Below, piece after piece: positions 17,013 through 25,272 of a DNA stretch of 48,554 nucleotides. How positions within the stretch are numbered: the stretch's first letter is position 1; each line of letters starts with the position of its first letter. The translations under genes and the position numbers were made by a program. The notes beneath the pieces were generated by a model, which ran no database searches, was not told the origin of the DNA, and saw only the letters and a program-made list of their open reading frames with translations. Source of the stretch: Bacteroidales bacterium (lineage in GTDB: Bacteria > Bacteroidota > Bacteroidia > Bacteroidales > JAAYUG01); assembly GCA_012517825.1 (NCBI GenBank), contig JAAYUG010000049.1, positions 1 through 48,554 on the forward strand, in the 5' to 3' direction.

Positions 17013-17022
17013 TTCTCCGGCT

Positions 17023-17790
17023 ATGCGACGTTTTGGTCTCATCGGATATCCGCTGGGACATTCCTTTTCCAAAGCATACTTTACTGAAAAATTTGCCCGG
17101 GAAAATATTACCGATTGTATTTACGAAAACTTTCCCCTCTCCGACATCAGTGAATTTAAGGGATTTCTTAATCAATACCCCGATCTGGAGGGACTCAATG
17201 TTACCATTCCTTACAAAGAAAAGATTATCCCTTTTCTGGATATTTTGGATCCTGTGGCCGGTGAAGTGAGGGCAGTAAATACCGTTGCAGTAATCCGCAA
17301 TGGAAATTCCCGGTTGCTGGAAGGCTATAATACTGATGTTTACGGATTTGAGCTCAGCCTTTTAAACCACCTTAAGCCATGGCATACGCATGCACTTGTT
17401 CTGGGAACCGGTGGTGCATCAAAGGCTGTGGTATGGGTTTTGAAAAAAATCGGAATAAACTATCGTTTTGTATCGAGAACCCGGCAGGAAGGAATGCTCA
17501 CCTATAACGAACTCAGCCGAACGGTCCTCTTAGACCATCTCCTCATTATCAACTGTACGCCGGTTGGAATGTACCCCGAAACGCAGCAGGCTCCTCCCCT
17601 TCCTTACGAACATCTTACAAGCCGGCATTTGCTGTATGACCTGATTTATAATCCCGAAAAAACCCTGTTTCTTTCCTACGCTGAAAAGGCAGGTGCTGGT
17701 TTTTGCAACGGTTTGGAGATGCTGAGACTTCAGGCTGAAAAATCATGGGAAATCTGGAACCGGAAGGGAAACAGTGCCGGCAATCTATAA
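17023..17790 (+). CDS. aroE: Shikimate dehydrogenase
   Basis: Reduces 3-dehydroshikimate to shikimate with NADPH in the pathway to aromatic amino acids. The 255-residue protein has the substrate-site segment GYPLGHSFSKAYF (8-20), the catalytic lysine K65 in NVTIPYKEK, and the partner aspartate D105 in YNTDVYGF. The glycine-rich nucleotide loop is LGTGGASKAV (125-134), and INCTPVGMYP is the conserved late block. The NADP-binding arginine is likely in RFVSRTR. Its stop overlaps the 3' end of the opposing acyltransferase gene by 6 bp. It shares an operon with the TPR and ComA-like genes by spacing and direction. Confidence 0.94.
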   Translation: MRRFGLIGYPLGHSFSKAYFTEKFARENITDCIYENFPLSDISEFKGFLNQYPDLEGLNVTIPYKEKIIPFLDILDPVAGEVRAVNTVAVIRNGNSRLLEGYNTDVYGFELSLLNHLKPWHTHALVLGTGGASKAVVWVLKKIGINYRFVSRTRQEGMLTYNELSRTVLLDHLLIINCTPVGMYPETQQAPPLPYEHLTSRHLLYDLIYNPEKTLFLSYAEKAGAGFCNGLEMLRLQAEKSWEIWNRKGNSAGNL

Positions 17791-18648
17791 AAGGCTTCTT
17801 TTTACAGATTGCGGGATCTCTTCATACGAAAAGCTTTTCATCGGTTGATCGGGTTTTCTGAGATGTTCGACTGTTTGTCTGATTTCTTCCACCCATTCCC
17901 GGGTGCTTCGTTCCGAAGTAAAATGGGTCCATGAAACAGGTTTGCCAAAGTAGAAGCGGATTTCCTTCCCTTTAAAGCGGAACATTTCATTGGGAAGAAG
18001 AAACGATTCAAAGCTTATATCAATTCTAAAGAAGCGGCGCAACGTAGCAATCAGGTAAAAAAGAAAACTATTGCGGGCGTCAGCATACACCGGAACAATA
18101 TCTCTTTTATGCTGAACGGCCTTGACTACGAAACTTTTGTGCCAGGGTAAATCACGAACTTTTCCCCTTCGGTAAATAGAAACCACTCCTGCCGGGAAAA
18201 CGAGAATATTATCGTTGCTGCGGAATAATTCATCCAGTGATACCAACTGGGATTTTTTGAAGCGTCCGTAAATATTAACTCCCGCAAAAACCGGCTTCAG
18301 GTTTTCGATATAAAGCAGCAGTTCGTTTACAACTGCTTTTACCTCGCCAAAGTGGGAGTAAATTAACCCCAGAAGACAAACTCCGTCCAGTCCGCCCAGA
18401 GGGTGATTGGTAGCAAAAATGTACCGTCCCTTTTCGGGAATATTTTCAATCCCGCTATATTTAATCTTAACGTCAAAAAAACGGATGATTTCTCTGATAA
18501 AATCCTGCCCTTCAATATCCTTACAGCTTTCAAGAAAAAGGGCAAAATTTTCCTGACGTAAGACCTTTTTAATGAATTTTGCCAGGGGCCGGTATTTGGC
18601 CGGTGCATGCTTCAGAATCAACTGCTCAATGTCCCACCTCTCGTACAT
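17785..18648 (-). CDS. Lysophospholipid-type acyltransferase (PlsC superfamily)
   Basis: A 287-residue acyltransferase. The catalytic block reads ATNHPLGGLDGVC, an H-X5-D arrangement instead of the usual H-X4-D. A second conserved block, ILVFPAGVVSIYRRGKV, corresponds to the FPEG-type motif. This variant occurs in acyltransferases of the ornithine-lipid and glycine-lipid (OlsA/OlsF/GlsA-like) branch as I recall it, so transfer of a second acyl chain to a lyso-aminolipid is a reasonable guess. 1-Acylglycerol-3-phosphate is the alternative substrate. No full membrane-spanning helix is obvious; the protein probably binds the membrane face. It is transcribed alone and converges with aroE. The upstream gap contains an ACAATT-5-AATTGT inverted repeat at 18667-18683. 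Confidence 0.82.
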   Translation of the reverse strand: MYERWDIEQLILKHAPAKYRPLAKFIKKVLRQENFALFLESCKDIEGQDFIREIIRFFDVKIKYSGIENIPEKGRYIFATNHPLGGLDGVCLLGLIYSHFGEVKAVVNELLLYIENLKPVFAGVNIYGRFKKSQLVSLDELFRSNDNILVFPAGVVSIYRRGKVRDLPWHKSFVVKAVQHKRDIVPVYADARNSFLFYLIATLRRFFRIDISFESFLLPNEMFRFKGKEIRFYFGKPVSWTHFTSERSTREWVEEIRQTVEHLRKPDQPMKSFSYEEIPQSVKRSLL

Positions 18649-18808
18649 TATAAACCGGTTTGTGCCACAATTAAGTCAATTGTCTTTTAAAATACCTGTG
18701 TTCTTCCGTGCGGTGAAAATACAAAAATGATAGAATTAACATCATGATCATTGTAAGTTAGATATTTTAATTTAACTTGCATATGTATAACCCTTAAAAT
18801 ACTAGCCT

Positions 18809-19561
18809 ATGAGTGAAAATGCATTCAATTTCAACGAATTCATAAAGGAATCAAAGGATTCCCTTGTTAATCCGAAGGCATATTTTGCCTCTATGAAGAC
18901 CGAAGGCGGACTGGGTGAGCCGATTATTAAAGCTCTCATCTATGGTACAGTAGCCGGAATCATTGGGTTAATCTGGAGTTTGTTGCATGTCAGTGCGGCT
19001 GTGGGGGGCATGTTTGGCAGTGCAGTTGGAATTACCGTCCTGCTTTTTGCCATAATTTTTTCTGTTATCGGTGTTTTTATCGGTGCGGTCATCGTGCTGA
19101 TCATTTCAGCCATTGCAGGCGGAAAGACTGACTTTGAACCCTGCATGAGGGTTTCGGCAGCCCTGATGGTACTAATGCCCATAAGCGCATTCTTTGGCTT
19201 TGCAGGTTCCATTCATTACCTTCTGGGTTCCCTGATTTCCCTGGCAATTAACCTGTACGGTTTATGGATGCTGTATCATGCTCTGGTTCAACCATTGCAG
19301 GCCAAAGAAGGCACTACCAGAATTGTACTGTATGTGCTCGCCGGTTTGCTTGTGCTTTTCATGTTGCTTGGACTGGGAGCAAGGAGAGCAGTGCGTCATT
19401 TGGACCCTTACGGAAAGGATTTCAGGGAAAAGATGGAACAAACCTCAAAAGAATGGGAAAAAGCGCTGAATGAAATGGAAAAAGCCAGCAAAGATGAGGG
19501 AAACAATGTTCAGCAAGAGGGAGAAGAGTCAGAGGAGGATACACTGACCGAACAGGAATAA
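18809..19561 (+). CDS. Yip1-domain integral membrane protein
   Basis: A 250-residue membrane protein that matches the Yip1 domain layout. An N-terminal segment (FIKESKDSLVNPKAYFASM) resembles the conserved pre-helix region of bacterial Yip1 proteins. Five predicted helices follow, including IKALIYGTVAGIIGLIWSLL, ITVLLFAIIFSVIGVFIGAV, MLYHALVQ-adjacent segments and IVLYVLAGLLVLFMLLGLGA. The C-terminal 55 residues are cytoplasmic and highly charged (KMEQTSKEWEKALNEMEKAS, then an acidic tail), probably a short coiled coil. Function is unknown. It is monocistronic, between divergent and convergent neighbours. Confidence 0.82.
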   Translation: MSENAFNFNEFIKESKDSLVNPKAYFASMKTEGGLGEPIIKALIYGTVAGIIGLIWSLLHVSAAVGGMFGSAVGITVLLFAIIFSVIGVFIGAVIVLIISAIAGGKTDFEPCMRVSAALMVLMPISAFFGFAGSIHYLLGSLISLAINLYGLWMLYHALVQPLQAKEGTTRIVLYVLAGLLVLFMLLGLGARRAVRHLDPYGKDFREKMEQTSKEWEKALNEMEKASKDEGNNVQQEGEESEEDTLTEQE

Positions 19562-19581
19562 ACCGTAAATGCACTTTTCCC

Positions 19582-19642
19582 GATAACCAGCGGTTGCTAA
19601 CGGTTATCTGCTTATTACGATATTAAGGCGTTTGATGCCTTA
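19582..19642. terminator. Two hairpins in the convergent gap between Yip1 gene and folD
   Basis: GATAACC (19582-19588) pairs with GGTTATC (19602-19608). TAAGGC (19624-19629) pairs with GCCTTA (19637-19642) across a 7-base loop. They sit where two transcription units converge. Neither is followed by a clear T run, so termination is only a suggestion. Confidence 0.3.
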
Positions 19643-19649
19643 GAGAGGG

Positions 19650-20525
19650 TTAGATTTCTTTTCTTGCTGCCTTCAGGGTATTCAGGAGCAATGCCGTGCG
19701 GGTCATAGGGCCGACTCCTCCCGGAACGGGGGTAATATAACTGCATCTGGGAGCCACTTCATCAAAAAGTACGTCTCCTTTCAGTACAAATCCTGATTTG
19801 GATTGTGGAGCAGGAACGCGGGTGGTTCCTACATCAATGACCACGGCTCCCTCTTTAATCATGTCAGCCGTGACAAATCCTGGTTGACCCATTGCGGCAA
19901 TCAAAATATCGGCCTGGAGTGTAAAGTATTTCAGATTGGGCGTACGACTGTGGCAAAGAGTTACAGTAGCATCGCCATATTCATCCTTCCGTGAAAGAAG
20001 AATTGACAGAGGTCTGCCTACTATATTGCTCCGTCCAAGCACCACGCAATGTTTACCGGAAGTTTTAATCTGGTATCTTTTCAGCAGTTCAACTATACCA
20101 GCCGGAGTTGCGGAAACAAAACAGGGAAGGCCTGTTGCCATGCGCCCCACATTGACCGGATGAAAACCATCCACATCTTTTGACGGATTAATGGCTTCAA
20201 TAATATGAGGCTCCCTTATATGACGGGGCAAAGGTAACTGCACTATAAATCCGTCAACCTCCGGATCCCGGTTAAGTTTTTCAACAGTCTGCAAAAGTTC
20301 CTCTTCGGTTACTGACTCATCAAATCTGAACAGGGAAGAAGTAAAACCGACCTCGGCACAATCCTTGATTTTGTTGTTAACATAGGTAATGCTTCCTCCA
20401 TCGTTTCCGGCAAGGATAGCGGCAAGGTGGGGCGGTCTTTTGCCCGCCCGTACCATACTTTCTACTTCAGCGGCAATTTCTTTCCTGATGTTGGCAGCAG
20501 TCTGTTTTCCGTCAATCAATATCAT
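19650..20525 (-). CDS. folD: Bifunctional methylenetetrahydrofolate dehydrogenase/cyclohydrolase
   Basis: Interconverts 5,10-methylene-, 5,10-methenyl- and 10-formyl-tetrahydrofolate using NADP, supplying one-carbon units. The 291-residue protein has the catalytic YxxxK motif at Y48-K52 in the segment [16 protein letters not shown]. It also has the block [13 protein letters not shown], the fingerprint [15 protein letters not shown] and the C-terminal [16 protein letters not shown]. All conserved segments are intact. It is downstream of ffh with a 117-bp gap and in the same direction, so it may share the argS-ffh transcript or have its own promoter. The ATG at 20525 gives a normal N-terminus. 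Confidence 0.96.
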   Translation of the reverse strand: MILIDGKQTAANIRKEIAAEVESMVRAGKRPPHLAAILAGNDGGSITYVNNKIKDCAEVGFTSSLFRFDESVTEEELLQTVEKLNRDPEVDGFIVQLPLPRHIREPHIIEAINPSKDVDGFHPVNVGRMATGLPCFVSATPAGIVELLKRYQIKTSGKHCVVLGRSNIVGRPLSILLSRKDEYGDATVTLCHSRTPNLKYFTLQADILIAAMGQPGFVTADMIKEGAVVIDVGTTRVPAPQSKSGFVLKGDVLFDEVAPRCSYITPVPGGVGPMTRTALLLNTLKAARKEI

Positions 20526-20642
20526 AACGGGAAGGGTGTTAATATGGTTTCGGATTTTACGTTTCCTGGTTTATATCGATTGTTCGTTGTTTGCAGTGTA
20601 AAAGATCTGAGGGGTTACAGACATTCAGAAGGTCGCATGAAA

Positions 20643-21974
20643 TTAACGTCTGCCAGAAAATCCACCGGGTATGCGTCCTTTCTGACCAGCGGATGAAACC
20701 ATTTTCATCATACGCCGGGTTTCGTCGAGTTGCTTCAGCAAACGATTCACTTCCTGAACCGTAGTACCGCTTCCGGCAGCAATCCTCTTCCTCCGGCTTC
20801 CGTTTATAATAGCGGGATTGCTCCGTTCTTCCGGCGTCATGGACTGGATAATAGCCTCGATGCCCTTAAATGCATTATCGTCAATATCCAGATCGCGTAT
20901 TGCTTTTCCGACACCAGGAATCATGGAAGCCAGATCCTTAAAGTTACCCATTTTTTTGATCTGGCGTATTTGTGAAAGGAAGTCATTGAAGTCAAACTGA
21001 TTTTTGGCTATTTTTTTCTGCAGTTTTCTTGCCTCTTCCTCGTCGTATTGTTCCTGGGCTTTTTCAACCAGAGAAACGATATCCCCCATACCGAGGATAC
21101 GGTCAGCCATTCTGTCGGGGTGAAATACATCGATTGCATCCATTTTTTCACCTGTGCTGACGAATTTTATGGGTTTTTCCACCACAGCTTTCACGGAAAG
21201 GGCGGCCCCGCCGCGGGCATCCCCATCAAGTTTGGTAAGTACAACCCCGTCAAACTGGAGGCGATCATGAAATGCCCTGGCAGTATTAACCGCATCCTGG
21301 CCGGTCATGGCGTCCACCACAAAAAGAATTTCCTGCGGGTCAACAGCCTTTTTTATGGAGGCGATTTCATCCATCATGGCTTCATCAATAGCCAGGCGAC
21401 CGGCCGTATCAATAATGAGCGTGTCGTATCCGCGCAACCGTGCAAATTTGATTGCTTCTTTTGCTATTGCAACAGGATTTTTGTTTTCCAGTTCAAGATG
21501 TACCGGAATACCGATTTGTTCCCCCAGAACCCGCAACTGTTCAATAGCGGCAGGACGATATACGTCGCAGGCAACAAGAAGCGGCTGGCGTCCTCTTTTC
21601 TGCTTCAGATAATTTGCCAGTTTTCCCGCAAAGGTTGTTTTTCCTGAACCCTGGAGACCGGCCAGGAGAATAATGCAGGGATTTCCTTTCAGGTTCAGGT
21701 CGGAAGCGCTCTCCCCCATCAGCCGGGCCAGTTCGTCACGAACTATTTTGACAATCATCTGGCCGGGTTTTACCGACTTGAGAACTTCCTGTCCTATAGC
21801 CTTATCCTTGACCGTATCGGTAAATGATTTCGCAATTTTGTAGTTCACGTCGGCATCCAGAAGAGCCCGACGGATTTCCTTCATCGTTTCCGAAATATTT
21901 ACTTCGGTTATCCGGCCCTCTCCTTTGATCAGCCGGAAGGCTCTTTCCAGTTTATCAGTTAAATTTTCAAACAT
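20643..21974 (-). CDS. ffh: Signal recognition particle protein Ffh
   Basis: The GTPase of the signal recognition particle, which takes ribosomes making membrane and secreted proteins to the FtsY receptor. The 443-residue protein has the N-domain helices and the G domain: G1 GLQGSGKTT (106-114), DVYRPAAIEQL, G3 DTAGR, and TKLDGDARGGAALS, which includes G4. A C-terminal M domain that binds 4.5S RNA and signal sequences includes MTPEERSNPAIINGSRRKRIAAGSGT. The ATG at 21974 gives the family's start MFENLTDKLERAF. It begins 14 bp after the argS stop. Confidence 0.96.
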   Translation of the reverse strand: MFENLTDKLERAFRLIKGEGRITEVNISETMKEIRRALLDADVNYKIAKSFTDTVKDKAIGQEVLKSVKPGQMIVKIVRDELARLMGESASDLNLKGNPCIILLAGLQGSGKTTFAGKLANYLKQKRGRQPLLVACDVYRPAAIEQLRVLGEQIGIPVHLELENKNPVAIAKEAIKFARLRGYDTLIIDTAGRLAIDEAMMDEIASIKKAVDPQEILFVVDAMTGQDAVNTARAFHDRLQFDGVVLTKLDGDARGGAALSVKAVVEKPIKFVSTGEKMDAIDVFHPDRMADRILGMGDIVSLVEKAQEQYDEEEARKLQKKIAKNQFDFNDFLSQIRQIKKMGNFKDLASMIPGVGKAIRDLDIDDNAFKGIEAIIQSMTPEERSNPAIINGSRRKRIAAGSGTTVQEVNRLLKQLDETRRMMKMVSSAGQKGRIPGGFSGRR

Positions 21975-21988
21975 ACTTTTTTCCCATT

Positions 21989-23785
21989 TTACATTCTTTC
22001 CGGCACGTCGATACCCAGAAGGTACATGCCTTTTTCGATCACCCTGCCAATGACTTCGGAGAGCAGGAGCCGCGATGAGACAAGCTCGGGGGATTCCGCT
22101 TTCAGAATACTGTAATCATGATAAAACTGATTGTATTCTTTGGCAAGTTCATAGACATAATTGGCAATAACAGCGGGACTGTATGTATCGGCTGCATTTT
22201 CAACAACTGAAGGAAATTCGTATATCAGCCGGGCCAGCATTCTTTCCTTTGGACTCATGTTCCACCTGGCGAGGGCTTCTTCATTTACAGCAATCTTTTG
22301 TTCGGCTGCCTTATTCATTACAGAACGGATACGGGCATAGGTGTACTGAATAAACGGGCCGGTATTTCCGTTAAAGTCGATTGATTCGCGCGGGTCAAAC
22401 ATCATGTTCTTTTTCGGATCGACTTTGAGGATGAAATATTTGAGTGCACCCAGACCAATGGTGCGGTAAATTCGTTCAGCTTCCTCCGGTGAATAGCCGT
22501 CCAGTTTACCAAGTTCCGACGACATTTGCCTGGCTGTTTCGATCATTTCGGCAATGAGGTCATCGGCATCAACAACAGTGCCTTCCCTGGATTTCATTTT
22601 GCCTTCGGGAAGCTCAACCATACCATAGGAAAGATGGTGGAGGTTTTTCGCCCAGGAATAACCGAGCTTATCAAGGATAATGGACAAAGCCTGAAAATGG
22701 TAATTCTGTTCGTTGCCAACAACATAAATCAACTGGCTGATAGGGTATTCATTGAACCGCTGAACGGCTGTGCCGATATCCTGGGTCATATAAACTGAAG
22801 TTCCGTCGGAACGCAGAAGAACCTTATGGTCCAACCCCCGATCTGTCAGATCGGCCCATACAGAATTATCTTCCTTCCGGTAGAGAATCCCTTTTTTCAG
22901 AGCTTCAAGTACGATAGCTTTTCCGAGAAGATAGGTTTCGGATTCATAATAAATCTTATCGAAGGTTACGCCCAGATCGCGGTATGTTTTGTCAAATCCC
23001 TCATATACCCATTCATTCATTTGCTTCCAGAGAGCAATGGTCTCCGGGTCACCCGATTCCCATTTTCTCAGCATCTCCTGAGCTTCCTGCATAATCGGGG
23101 TACGGGCGGCACGCTCCTCCTCTCCTCCCCCGTTTTGTTTCAGTTCCGCCAGTTGCTTTTTAAGCTCCTGCTCAAACAGCACATAATATTTCCCGACCAG
23201 ATGGTCTCCTTTCATGCCTGACGACTGAGGTGTTTCCCCGTTTCCCCATTTTTTCCATGCCAGCATTGACTTACAGATGTGAATACCCCTGTCGTTGACA
23301 AGATTTACCTTAACGACCTTTTTACCGTTGGCCTCCAGAATACGGGAAACCGAAAAACCAAGCAGGTTATTCCGGATGTGTCCCAGATGCAATGGCTTAT
23401 TGGTATTCGGAGAGGAATACTCCACCATAATCATTTCACTGCATTCTCCGGGAGAAGATAAGCCTAATGTACTGTCAGTGCGTAAATGCCTGATGACCTC
23501 TGACCAGAACACTTCCCCGACCGTCAGGTTAAGAAAACCTTTTATTACGTTATAATCGATGATTTCAGGCAATTCTTTCTGCAGATAATCTCCAAGGGCC
23601 TTTCCTGTTTGTTCAGGACCCGTTCTGCTGAGACGCGTCAGCGGGAAAACCACTACTGTCAGATCGCCGGTAAATTCTTTCCTGGTTTTCTGGATTTGCA
23701 CCTCTGCAGGGTTAAGGCTGGTATTCCATAATTCTGTTGCCGCTTTGCCAACAGCGCTGGATATTTTTTGCTCTATGCTAATCAT
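21989..23785 (-). CDS. argS: Arginine--tRNA ligase
   Basis: Class I aminoacyl-tRNA synthetase that attaches arginine to tRNA(Arg). The 598-residue length is normal. An N-terminal additional domain is followed by the signature SSPNTNKPLHLGHIRNN, with the HIGH-like tetrapeptide HLGH at 133-136. The KMSK equivalent is degenerate (GKMKSREGTVV), as is common in ArgRS. Other blocks are YMTQDIGTAVQR, VGNEQNYHFQAL and QYTYARIRSVMNK, with a C-terminal DALR anticodon-binding domain ending GIDVPERM. It is the first gene of the argS-ffh-folD group and has its own TAnnTTTG promoter element 25 bp upstream. Confidence 0.96.
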   Translation of the reverse strand: MISIEQKISSAVGKAATELWNTSLNPAEVQIQKTRKEFTGDLTVVVFPLTRLSRTGPEQTGKALGDYLQKELPEIIDYNVIKGFLNLTVGEVFWSEVIRHLRTDSTLGLSSPGECSEMIMVEYSSPNTNKPLHLGHIRNNLLGFSVSRILEANGKKVVKVNLVNDRGIHICKSMLAWKKWGNGETPQSSGMKGDHLVGKYYVLFEQELKKQLAELKQNGGGEEERAARTPIMQEAQEMLRKWESGDPETIALWKQMNEWVYEGFDKTYRDLGVTFDKIYYESETYLLGKAIVLEALKKGILYRKEDNSVWADLTDRGLDHKVLLRSDGTSVYMTQDIGTAVQRFNEYPISQLIYVVGNEQNYHFQALSIILDKLGYSWAKNLHHLSYGMVELPEGKMKSREGTVVDADDLIAEMIETARQMSSELGKLDGYSPEEAERIYRTIGLGALKYFILKVDPKKNMMFDPRESIDFNGNTGPFIQYTYARIRSVMNKAAEQKIAVNEEALARWNMSPKERMLARLIYEFPSVVENAADTYSPAVIANYVYELAKEYNQFYHDYSILKAESPELVSSRLLLSEVIGRVIEKGMYLLGIDVPERM

Positions 23786-23810
23786 GAGGATGTTTAAAGA
23801 AGTCAGGTCG

Positions 23811-23818
23811 CAAAGATA
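23811..23818 (-). promoter_or_regulatory. -7 promoter element TATCTTTG for argS
   Basis: Reading the minus strand, TATCTTTG fits TAnnTTTG exactly and lies 25 bp before the argS ATG. Its first base is the last T of the T run of the upstream terminator, so termination of the glycosyltransferase transcript and initiation of argS are packed together. Confidence 0.55.
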
Positions 23819-23852
23819 AAAAAAGTGTCGTCAATTGCAGTGACGACACTTT
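23818..23852 (-). terminator. Rho-independent terminator after the glycosyltransferase gene
   Basis: A perfect 12-bp stem, AAAGTGTCGTCA (23822-23833) with TGACGACACTTT (23841-23852) and a 7-base loop, is followed on the minus strand by seven T residues. It lies 141 bp after the end of the glycosyltransferase gene and probably ends the long minus-strand B12 transcript. Confidence 0.75.
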
Positions 23853-23993
23853 AAACCTACCAACCCTAAAACTAACCTATGAAAAACCTGTGATCTATGA
23901 ATATATACGTACAAAATGAAAAAAAGTTATACCGGAAGAGTAATTTTAACATTGTTTAACAGCAAATTGGATAATCAGGCAGGATTAAACTGA

Positions 23994-24923
23994 TTATTCT
24001 CTCGGTTGCGCAGATAAAAGATGCGGTTTGCGGACTTCCTCTATCAGCCATAAAAGCCTGACCAGATCGTAAAACAAGAGAACCGGGTACTTCCCCTTCA
24101 GGTTTTTCATGAAAAGCGGGTGAAAGACGCGCAGAAAAAAGACTATCAATGAAGTCAGGTGCCATTTTTCAAGAAGCAGAAAGGTTCGCAGGAGGCGGAC
24201 TCCTTCAATGAGTTCCCTTTCTTTCCTGAAACGGATATAAAGAGCGGCGAGATTCTTAACAGCATTTTCTCCTTTCTGCAGGAATTCACCTGCCGGTATC
24301 AATCCTTCGTGCAGCAGCGGATTATCGGTATGTACCAGCGGCACTCCTTTTTGCCACAGCATATGACCAAAAAGGGTATCCTCATGTCCATATCCGGAAA
24401 TGGATTCATCAAAGGTTACAGAAGAGAAAATACCCGCAGGACACAGAAAATTGCTGGTCATAAAGGAACGGTAGGGAAATCTGTTTCGCAGGGTTGCCGG
24501 TTTTTGTTCCCGGGCAATTCCATATTTCCAGTGCAAAAGGAATTCCCTTTTTTGCGGCCTTTGCGGATCATATACCCTCCCGCCGCATAGTACGGTTCCA
24601 GCTTGCTGTGCATCAAGGTATTTTTTTATGTAAAAAGATGAAACTACCCGCGAGTCTCCGTCAGCAAAAAGCAGCCACTGGTGCCTTGCCATGGAAGCCA
24701 TCAGGTTGCGTATCCTGGCCCTTCCTATATTGTTTTCCAGATAGCGGTAGGTGACATCAGGGTAGTTGGCTAATCTTTCATTTTTCTTCCGGAAGAATTC
24801 AGAAGAATGATCGTCACATACAATAATTTCAAACGGAACAGCAGTTTCAATACACTGCGTCCTTATAGATTCGACCAGGGAAACTACGTCTTCGTTAAAG
24901 GCTGTAATCAGAACGGAAAGCAC
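23994..24923 (-). CDS. Family 2 glycosyltransferase
   Basis: A 309-residue GT-A fold glycosyltransferase that would use a nucleotide sugar. The N-terminus reads SVLITAFNEDVVSLVESI, then EIIVCDDHSSE. The metal-binding D-X-D is D88-G-D90 in LLFADGDSRV. An acceptor-side ED motif occurs in GYGHEDTLFGHML. The C-terminus has one hydrophobic segment (LTSLIVFFLRVFHPLF), so the enzyme probably sits at the inner face of the membrane. It starts with GTG at 24923, immediately after the TGA of the preceding small membrane protein gene, so translation is coupled. The acceptor is unknown; cell-surface glycan or lipid glycosylation is likely. Confidence 0.85.
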   Translation of the reverse strand: MLSVLITAFNEDVVSLVESIRTQCIETAVPFEIIVCDDHSSEFFRKKNERLANYPDVTYRYLENNIGRARIRNLMASMARHQWLLFADGDSRVVSSFYIKKYLDAQQAGTVLCGGRVYDPQRPQKREFLLHWKYGIAREQKPATLRNRFPYRSFMTSNFLCPAGIFSSVTFDESISGYGHEDTLFGHMLWQKGVPLVHTDNPLLHEGLIPAGEFLQKGENAVKNLAALYIRFRKERELIEGVRLLRTFLLLEKWHLTSLIVFFLRVFHPLFMKNLKGKYPVLLFYDLVRLLWLIEEVRKPHLLSAQPRE

Positions 24924-25139
24924 TCAGGAATTCTGCTGGTGATCGGAGTCTTTAATCAGGACAGAAAAAATAAAAAGGACAACGGCAGCAGAGGCAAAAA
25001 CCACTACCAGGGAGGAGATCATCTTAATCATTATCTTTTCCAGGGGGATAATCTCCCAGATACCAAGAAGGGCCACGGTAGTAAACAATACTACCAGAAA
25101 AATCAGAAGATAGGAAGTAATTTTCTTCACAAGATTCAT
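24924..25139 (-). CDS. Small membrane protein with two helices, function unknown
   Basis: A 71-residue protein with two predicted membrane helices, SYLLIFLVVLFTTVALLGIW and MISSLVVVFASAAVVLFIF, joined by a short loop (EIIPLEKIMIK), and a polar tail (KDSDHQQNS). The ATG at 25139 is preferred; a TTG at 25193 would add 18 residues without helix or motif. The next gene, the glycosyltransferase, starts directly after its stop, so the two products may work together. I do not recognise the family. The 133-bp gap to btuD has CCAAGGTA at 25173-25180, which on the minus strand is TACCTTGG, near to but not an exact -7 element. Confidence 0.65.
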   Translation of the reverse strand: MNLVKKITSYLLIFLVVLFTTVALLGIWEIIPLEKIMIKMISSLVVVFASAAVVLFIFSVLIKDSDHQQNS

Positions 25140-25272
25140 GGTATAAAGTTTAATGTTCAGATTGACCACACCAAGGTACAAATTATTTCCCAAACCGTGA
25201 ACTGTTTTTGGGTTAACCGGTAACAGCTGCTGGTTCTCTCAGGCGAACAGCCGGTAAATGCACTACTTCTTC

